Below are positions 15,341-19,891 of a stretch of 19,891 nucleotides of DNA, one piece after another; the first letter of the stretch is position 1, and every line of letters starts with the position of its first letter. The stretch covers positions 1 to 19,891 of the forward strand of contig CAZYJL010000015.1 in the NCBI GenBank assembly GCA_964647825.1, in the 5' to 3' direction. The notes under the pieces were generated by a model. The model was not told the DNA's origin and did not search any database. It saw nothing but the letters and a program-made list of their open reading frames with translations. A program made the position numbers and the translations under genes. This stretch comes from VFKI01 sp964647825. Its GTDB lineage: Bacteria; Pseudomonadota; Gammaproteobacteria; DSM-16500.

Positions 15341-15388
15341 AGTCTATCTTTTCACCCCTAGGAAACCATCATCACAAAGGTGAAAACC

Positions 15389-16384
15389 ATGCAAGATCTA
15401 CAAGAAAAAACCAAAGAAATTATGCAACAAGCGATTGTTGCTGACATTGCCTTAGGTTTTGAACCTGAAATTGAAGTACCACACAAATGGGAGTTGCTTG
15501 ATCGCTATCACCAATCAGGGTTTCACTATCTCGGGCTTGCGATTGCCGGTGAATTTACCAATCTTGAAACTACGATGCACTATCTTTCGCGTCATCGCGC
15601 AATCATTCAACAACATCCACAAGCAATTTTAGTGGAAAATGCGCAAGCAATTCTGAAGGCAAAACAGCAAAATAAACTGGCCATTGGTCTTTGGTTACAA
15701 GGCACCACACCGCTAGCCAATGATGTTCACATGGTTGAAACCTATTATCGGCTTGGTATTCGTTCCATATTACTTACTTACAACACACGTAACGCACTCG
15801 GCGATGGTCTCACCGAGAAACACGATGGTGGCTTAAGTCGATTAGGCTACAACATGGTTGCAGAAATGAATCGCGTCGGCATGCTGATTGATCTTTCACA
15901 TAGCGGCATTCGCACCTCGCTCGATACAATTGAGGCATCCAGCGATCCCGTCATTTTTTCACATTCGAATGCACACCATCTCGCTCCGCACGTGCGTAAT
16001 TTGACCGATGAACAAATCTTTGCTGTCGCTAAAAAAGGCGGTGTGATTGGTATCAATGGCGCATCGTTATTATTAGGCTCAAAACAGTCCACTAGCACGG
16101 CAATCGTTGATCACATTGATTATATAACGCAATTAGTGGGTGATAATCATCTCGCCCTTGGATTAGATTTAATTTATTTTCACGACATGCTTGATTTATT
16201 TTATCAGCGCGCCGGCGAAACTTTTTATCCCAAAAATTACGTCCCAAACTATGTTGATTCTTTTCAACCTGAAAAAATTCAAGAACTCATTGAAACATTG
16301 CTAATACGTGGATTTTCAGACGATCAAATCAAAAAAATTCTAGGTGGTAATTTTCTTCGCGTCATTCAGCAAGTCTGGAAATAA
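15389..16384 (+). CDS. M19-family (renal dipeptidase-like) protein, metal site degenerate
   Basis: A 331-residue TIM-barrel amidohydrolase-like protein. It resembles membrane dipeptidase family M19 in the middle and end: LLTYNTRNALGDGL (128-141), MLIDLSHSG (165-173), VIFSHSNAH (188-196), GGVIGIN (217-223) and ILGGNFLRV (317-325). His171 and His192 match two canonical zinc ligands. The HxD pair expected near the N terminus is missing: the segment reads IVADIALGFE (16-25). The bridging glutamate of the G-E-G motif is replaced by Gln104 (WLQG). It may therefore be a divergent subfamily with another reaction, or inactive as a dipeptidase. AAAGGTG, six bases before the ATG at 15389, favours this start over the in-frame GTG at 15380. 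Divergent LysR gene upstream. Confidence 0.85.
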   Translation: MQDLQEKTKEIMQQAIVADIALGFEPEIEVPHKWELLDRYHQSGFHYLGLAIAGEFTNLETTMHYLSRHRAIIQQHPQAILVENAQAILKAKQQNKLAIGLWLQGTTPLANDVHMVETYYRLGIRSILLTYNTRNALGDGLTEKHDGGLSRLGYNMVAEMNRVGMLIDLSHSGIRTSLDTIEASSDPVIFSHSNAHHLAPHVRNLTDEQIFAVAKKGGVIGINGASLLLGSKQSTSTAIVDHIDYITQLVGDNHLALGLDLIYFHDMLDLFYQRAGETFYPKNYVPNYVDSFQPEKIQELIETLLIRGFSDDQIKKILGGNFLRVIQQVWK

Positions 16385-16411
16385 ATTCTGACTTGCATTT
16401 TTTATGTATTA

Positions 16412-16436
16412 ATTAAGAAAAAACATTAAGAAAAAA
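16412..16436. repeat. Direct repeat in AT-rich gap
   Basis: ATTAAGAAAAAA occurs twice, at 16412-16423 and 16425-16436, one base apart. It lies in the 275-base non-coding stretch (16385-16659) between the dipeptidase homologue and the small orphan gene. The stretch is extremely AT-rich, so chance or slippage is possible; a regulator site for the orphan gene is an alternative. No other structure or clear promoter was found in this stretch. Confidence 0.4.
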
Positions 16437-16659
16437 TTATATAAACATAAATAATTTGAATTTTAATTATTTTAAAATGAGACATATACTTGCTTCATAA
16501 GAAGAGTTATTTGAAAAGAGCGAGCATGATGTTTATTTCAATTTAAATTTATTTAAACATCAAAAAAATAATTAGAAACCATGTTTTATTAATATGGCAA
16601 AAAAATCAACTTTTCTTATTAGTATCTTTTATAGAAATAAAACAAGAGGACTATTTACC

Positions 16660-17133
16660 ATGAAATTTAATGATGCTTTAATTAATTTAAAAGATAATCC
16701 TGATGCGATCACAAATGAAATAATTCAAGCAATAGGAAAATCTTACAAAGAAACATACCCAATTGGCCGTTTTTACACATTTTTCTTTAGCCATCACAGC
16801 CATCCACTGGCAGATAAATTAATTAATTATGATCTAGATTCTTCATCAAAAGAAAAGTGGTTATTTTTACTCGAAATCTACAAACAATTAAATAATATTT
16901 ATAGCAGTAAACTTGGAAATAAAATTGAAGATGCTTTCAAGAGTGCTTTTAATTTTACTCATATTGACAAACATGACATCACTAATGACATAGGTGTTGT
17001 CATTACACCCCGCAGTGAAGAAGCGATTATTAATGATCTGAACAAAATAATTCAAGCTCATTATGAGATGCCCACTGTTCGAGCAAACGCTGGCGCTATT
17101 GAACTCGTAAATATGTCAAGACCAAGGCTTTAG
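16660..17133 (+). CDS. Small orphan protein (157 residues)
   Basis: I do not recognise this protein. It is soluble-looking and mostly helical, with no signal peptide or membrane segment. A notable segment is RFYTFFFSHHSHPLADKLI (about 37-55), rich in aromatic and His residues, followed by a helical stretch KEKWLFLLEIYKQLNNIY. The C terminus is ELVNMSRPRL. The start at 16660 is supported by AGAGGA (16645-16650) nine bases upstream; an in-frame ATG at 16594 adds 22 residues but has no ribosome site. It is an isolated AT-rich gene that converges on the 816-residue orphan gene, with a strong hairpin between them. A host-interaction role is only a guess from the context. Confidence 0.75.
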   Translation: MKFNDALINLKDNPDAITNEIIQAIGKSYKETYPIGRFYTFFFSHHSHPLADKLINYDLDSSSKEKWLFLLEIYKQLNNIYSSKLGNKIEDAFKSAFNFTHIDKHDITNDIGVVITPRSEEAIINDLNKIIQAHYEMPTVRANAGAIELVNMSRPRL

Positions 17134-17171
17134 TCCTTGCAAAAGATCATATCACATCTCTTAACTTGAAC

Positions 17172-17219
17172 CTGATCTGACAATGCTTTTTCTGCATGGT
17201 TAGTTGTCAGATCAGTTTT
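17172..17219 (+). terminator. Strong hairpin between convergent genes
   Basis: A perfect 12-base stem: CTGATCTGACAA (17172-17183) and TTGTCAGATCAG (17204-17215), with a 20-base loop (17184-17203) that contains a small TGC/GCA inner pairing. TTTT follows at 17216-17219, which suits termination of the plus-strand gene. The minus-strand gene ends 39 bases further right (stop at 17255-17257), so the stem may serve both. The loop is long for a simple terminator. Confidence 0.6.
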
Positions 17220-17254
17220 GAAAAAATTACAATTCATTTTAATCTATAAAAAAA

Positions 17255-19705
17255 TTAAAACCCAATTGCACTTCTTTTTGCAAGATGCATAACTGCGCTT
17301 TCATCCGGATCAGAATCATCTCTTTCCCTTTTTTTATTCTCAGCAAAGAATCCTTGGTTTGCAGTAGAAAAAAATATATTTTTTGACAAAACACTGCCTA
17401 ACTCAGGTTTGTAATACAAAAGAATTTTAATAATATTTTGACTTGCTTCATCCTGTGCCTCTAATAAGCATGCGGCGGCAGACTTTTTCCCTTCTTGCTT
17501 ATTATCTATTAAAAGTGCAAGTGCTTCGCTTGTGACCAAGGAAGTCATATGTACTGCATCCAATGTTAGCATCGTTAAAAACAGCTCTCTTCCTTCCTTT
17601 GATGCACAACAATGAAATAATAATGGTGATGTTAAATTAGTATCGTTGTCTAACTGACAGAAAACTTTCTGTGTTATTTTTTTTATATTTTTCGGCTCAT
17701 TTTCAATAATTTTTTCAAATAATTTCAATCCACGCGGACAATGAAAAAAATCAAAAATTATCGGCATATGCGAATCATCTTCCACATCGAATAAATTGTC
17801 ATTTATTATCGCCAATAAACTTGGCTGCGAATCGATTATTTTTTCAAAAAATTCAACCGACTGCTCTATCGGATACATGCCAAAAAGCGAAGACAACACC
17901 CCTATTTTACTAGAAAAAAGCTCAACAAAATAAACAGCTAACCTTGGTAGATGATGCAAAAATTTACCAGCCAAAAGAATCGCGGAAGGCGAACAGGAAG
18001 AAATCAATTTACACAAAAATGATTCATCTTTCTTTTTTATTTCAAAAATTTCGTCAACATTCATTTCTTTTATGAAGGAGAAAAATTTATTAGAAAATTT
18101 TTCTTTTTCTAGTAAATTATTCAAAAAATCAACATATATTTTATACAAAGAAAATATATCAATATTATCAATTATTTTTTCTATATTTATGTCACTTAAA
18201 TTATTGCCCACATAGTCAATTAATTTCAAAAAAACTTCATTTTCTTCACAACCAGGCAACATGTAATTTTCAAAATAATCTTCATCCAATATTTCAATAA
18301 ATTTTTCACATTCCAATAATGATTGGACAACATCTTCTCTATCACATAGCACTGCATGCGTAATAAAATTCAATTTTTTATTGTAAAAATTATCGATATA
18401 GTCAATATCGCATAAAAAACGCACAAAATCTTGCGCATCAATCTGGTTCCTCGGCATACTTTCGCCATATTTTAAGAAGGTTTTAAAGTAGGGATGCTGC
18501 CAAAAACAATTTTCACATTTTTCATCAAAAAACTTAGTGTACGGTTCTAACTTATCTATTAAATCTGCTGCTTCTTGAAAGGATAATTCCTTTATTCTTT
18601 CCTCAAATTTCTTTATCTCGTCTGTTGTTGGTTGTTCATCATAAATACCTAATGATTCAATATAAAATTGAATTTTCTCCTCTGTTAAGGGTACCACTTG
18701 CCAACTTTGGTTCACTTCATCCATTTCAGATGAATGGGCAAGATAATTATTCTTCGCATACACATCTGCTATTAACTTTGACATCACAAACGTTGTTTTT
18801 GGCATATATAAGAAATCTGCAAAGCTTTCTGCCATGCCATGGTAAAAATTTAATACAGCTTGTTCTGTTGCTGGCAAAAATATCTGATCAGATGCCAATG
18901 TTGCTTGCAATGCTTCCACGGCTGCAAAGATTGCAAACACTTTCCGTGTTGCCCCTTCAATACATGGGCCGCTCATCAATTGTTGCAAAAACCAATGTAA
19001 TTGATTCCTCTCAACACATTGATTCCATATCGCACAAAATGTATCTGCTAAACGCTTGATCGCTGCGACACGCTCTTCCTTTGTTTGATGATTTTCGCCA
19101 TGAAAATAAAAACCATGCATTTCATGTTGCGAAATATCTAAAGATTCAATAAGTGATAATTGATAAATATGCGCATAATCATATGAAAAAAATACTGGCT
19201 CTGAGGGATTCGCCACCTCGTTAGGAATTGCTGTACGAACACTTAAGTTAAAAATAATACCATTAAGATTACTATTTATCGTCATGAACTTAAATGGCGA
19301 ATATGTTGGACCATCTATCAATTGGGCCGTAGAGCTCACATCAGGATTACCCATCGTCTGAAATATGTAAATTGCTTTTGCTAAACGCAGCAGACTTTTC
19401 TGCTCAGTCTCTTTGAACAAAAATTGAAGCCGCCATTTAGGATTTTCCAGTAGTCGAACAACATCAAGCATAGAATGCACATTTTCACCGTTACGACTTG
19501 AGTACTCCTCTATCACCCGTTTACTTTGTTCTTGAACCTTTAAATCATCCGTACTACGCAAATCCAAGAAAGCCGCATGCAGCTTTACTTTTTGATACAT
19601 AAGCGGAAAATCAATACCATCAGTTAACACATCTGACAATCTATCTATTGTTTCGACGAAAGTAGATTGAATAGACTCTTGTTGCTTAGGAGAGTTTGCT
19701 AGCAT
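17255..19705 (-). CDS. Large orphan protein with C-terminal helical repeats and basic tail
   Basis: A protein of 816 residues with no recognised family. The N-terminal half (about 1-330) looks globular, with a GPCIEGATRKVFAIFAAVEAL segment near 246-266. The C-terminal half contains about four degenerate repeats of 41-49 residues (near 575, 616, 659 and 705), each with a core like SVEFFEKIIDSQPSLL or GLKLFEKIIENEPKNI, and some with an SPLLFHCCASKEG-type turn. This is reminiscent of ankyrin-like repeats. The end has a basic stretch KKRER (791-795) followed by acidic DDSDPDES, which could be a nuclear localisation signal. The ATG at 19705 was chosen because AGGTG lies nine bases before it; a GTG at 19717 would add four residues. 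Function unknown; an effector role is an inference. Confidence 0.87.
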   Translation of the reverse strand: MLANSPKQQESIQSTFVETIDRLSDVLTDGIDFPLMYQKVKLHAAFLDLRSTDDLKVQEQSKRVIEEYSSRNGENVHSMLDVVRLLENPKWRLQFLFKETEQKSLLRLAKAIYIFQTMGNPDVSSTAQLIDGPTYSPFKFMTINSNLNGIIFNLSVRTAIPNEVANPSEPVFFSYDYAHIYQLSLIESLDISQHEMHGFYFHGENHQTKEERVAAIKRLADTFCAIWNQCVERNQLHWFLQQLMSGPCIEGATRKVFAIFAAVEALQATLASDQIFLPATEQAVLNFYHGMAESFADFLYMPKTTFVMSKLIADVYAKNNYLAHSSEMDEVNQSWQVVPLTEEKIQFYIESLGIYDEQPTTDEIKKFEERIKELSFQEAADLIDKLEPYTKFFDEKCENCFWQHPYFKTFLKYGESMPRNQIDAQDFVRFLCDIDYIDNFYNKKLNFITHAVLCDREDVVQSLLECEKFIEILDEDYFENYMLPGCEENEVFLKLIDYVGNNLSDINIEKIIDNIDIFSLYKIYVDFLNNLLEKEKFSNKFFSFIKEMNVDEIFEIKKKDESFLCKLISSCSPSAILLAGKFLHHLPRLAVYFVELFSSKIGVLSSLFGMYPIEQSVEFFEKIIDSQPSLLAIINDNLFDVEDDSHMPIIFDFFHCPRGLKLFEKIIENEPKNIKKITQKVFCQLDNDTNLTSPLLFHCCASKEGRELFLTMLTLDAVHMTSLVTSEALALLIDNKQEGKKSAAACLLEAQDEASQNIIKILLYYKPELGSVLSKNIFFSTANQGFFAENKKRERDDSDPDESAVMHLAKRSAIGF

Positions 19706-19736
19706 AACGATTGGCACCTGCTGCTAATTAGATAAA

Positions 19737-19774
19737 ATACTAGGCAGGGCATTCTAAACACCAAACCTTAAGGT
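19737..19774 (-). promoter_or_regulatory. Possible promoter of the 816-residue orphan gene
   Basis: On the minus strand TTGGTG (19759-19764) and TAGTAT (19737-19742) are separated by 16 bases and would start transcription about 25 bases before the start codon. Directly upstream is a perfect 10-base palindrome ACCTTAAGGT (19765-19774), a possible operator. The remaining bases to the window end (19775-19891) show no gene; the final CAGTGCAAAG recalls the repeat unit at 8555-8564. Confidence 0.3.
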
Positions 19775-19891
19775 AAAATTAAGTAACAGCTCAGGTAGAA
19801 CGTAATTTATAGCTTTAAAGAACCCAATCCCCCAGAACCAGACTACATTTAAACAAACGAAATACCCTACACCCAGACTGCCAGTGCAAAG

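Noticed and set aside
16594..16659. A longer start for the small orphan protein at 16594
   Set aside because: There is no ribosome binding site before this ATG, whereas the ATG at 16660 has AGAGGA at good spacing.

Overview
The window looks like a chromosomal segment of a host-associated gammaproteobacterium, most likely of the order Legionellales (Coxiella/Legionella/Berkiella-like). That is an inference. It rests on gammaproteobacterial-type housekeeping proteins (PotABC, HemA-PrfA-PrmC, LolB, Prs, L28/L33), strongly AT-rich intergenic DNA, and several large orphan proteins built from degenerate helical repeats, coiled coils and acidic/basic tails. Such proteins are typical of secreted-effector repertoires in that order. 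No secretion-system genes lie in the window, so effector status is unproven.

Layout. 1-351: non-coding, with a short palindromic repeat and a possible potA promoter. 352-3108 (+): potA-potB-potC, an overlapping polyamine ABC-transporter operon that ends without potD. 3263-4354 (+): orphan protein with about four 32-residue repeats. 4369-6255 and 6467-8368 (-): two tandem paralogues of 628 and 633 residues whose upstream leaders are also similar, which suggests duplication of whole units. 8369-8683: non-coding, with degenerate short repeats. 8684-11882 (-): hemA-prfA-prmC, a translationally coupled operon joined by two ATGA overlaps. 11927-14307 (+): lolB, tRNA-Gln(UUG), prs, rpmB, rpmG, ended by a hairpin terminator. 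14386-15279 (-): a LysR regulator divergent from 15389-16384 (+), an M19-type dipeptidase homologue that appears to lack several metal ligands. 16660-17133 (+): small orphan protein. 17255-19705 (-): 816-residue orphan with helical repeats and a lysine/arginine-rich tail.

How the parts fit. The centre (8.7-14.3 kb) is conserved core: haem precursor synthesis, translation termination, lipoprotein localisation, PRPP synthesis and ribosomal proteins. It is close to the order lolB-ispE-tRNA-Gln-prs seen in other gammaproteobacteria, but ispE is absent between lolB and the tRNA, and the genes expected after prs (rplY, pth) are absent too. The flanks hold AT-rich single-gene units with no recognisable enzyme domains. 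The tRNA, prs and rpmB genes each have a recognisable sigma-70-type promoter. No CRISPR array, insertion sequence, integrase or rRNA was seen. The most unusual content is the set of four large or mid-sized orphan proteins and the degenerate dipeptidase.
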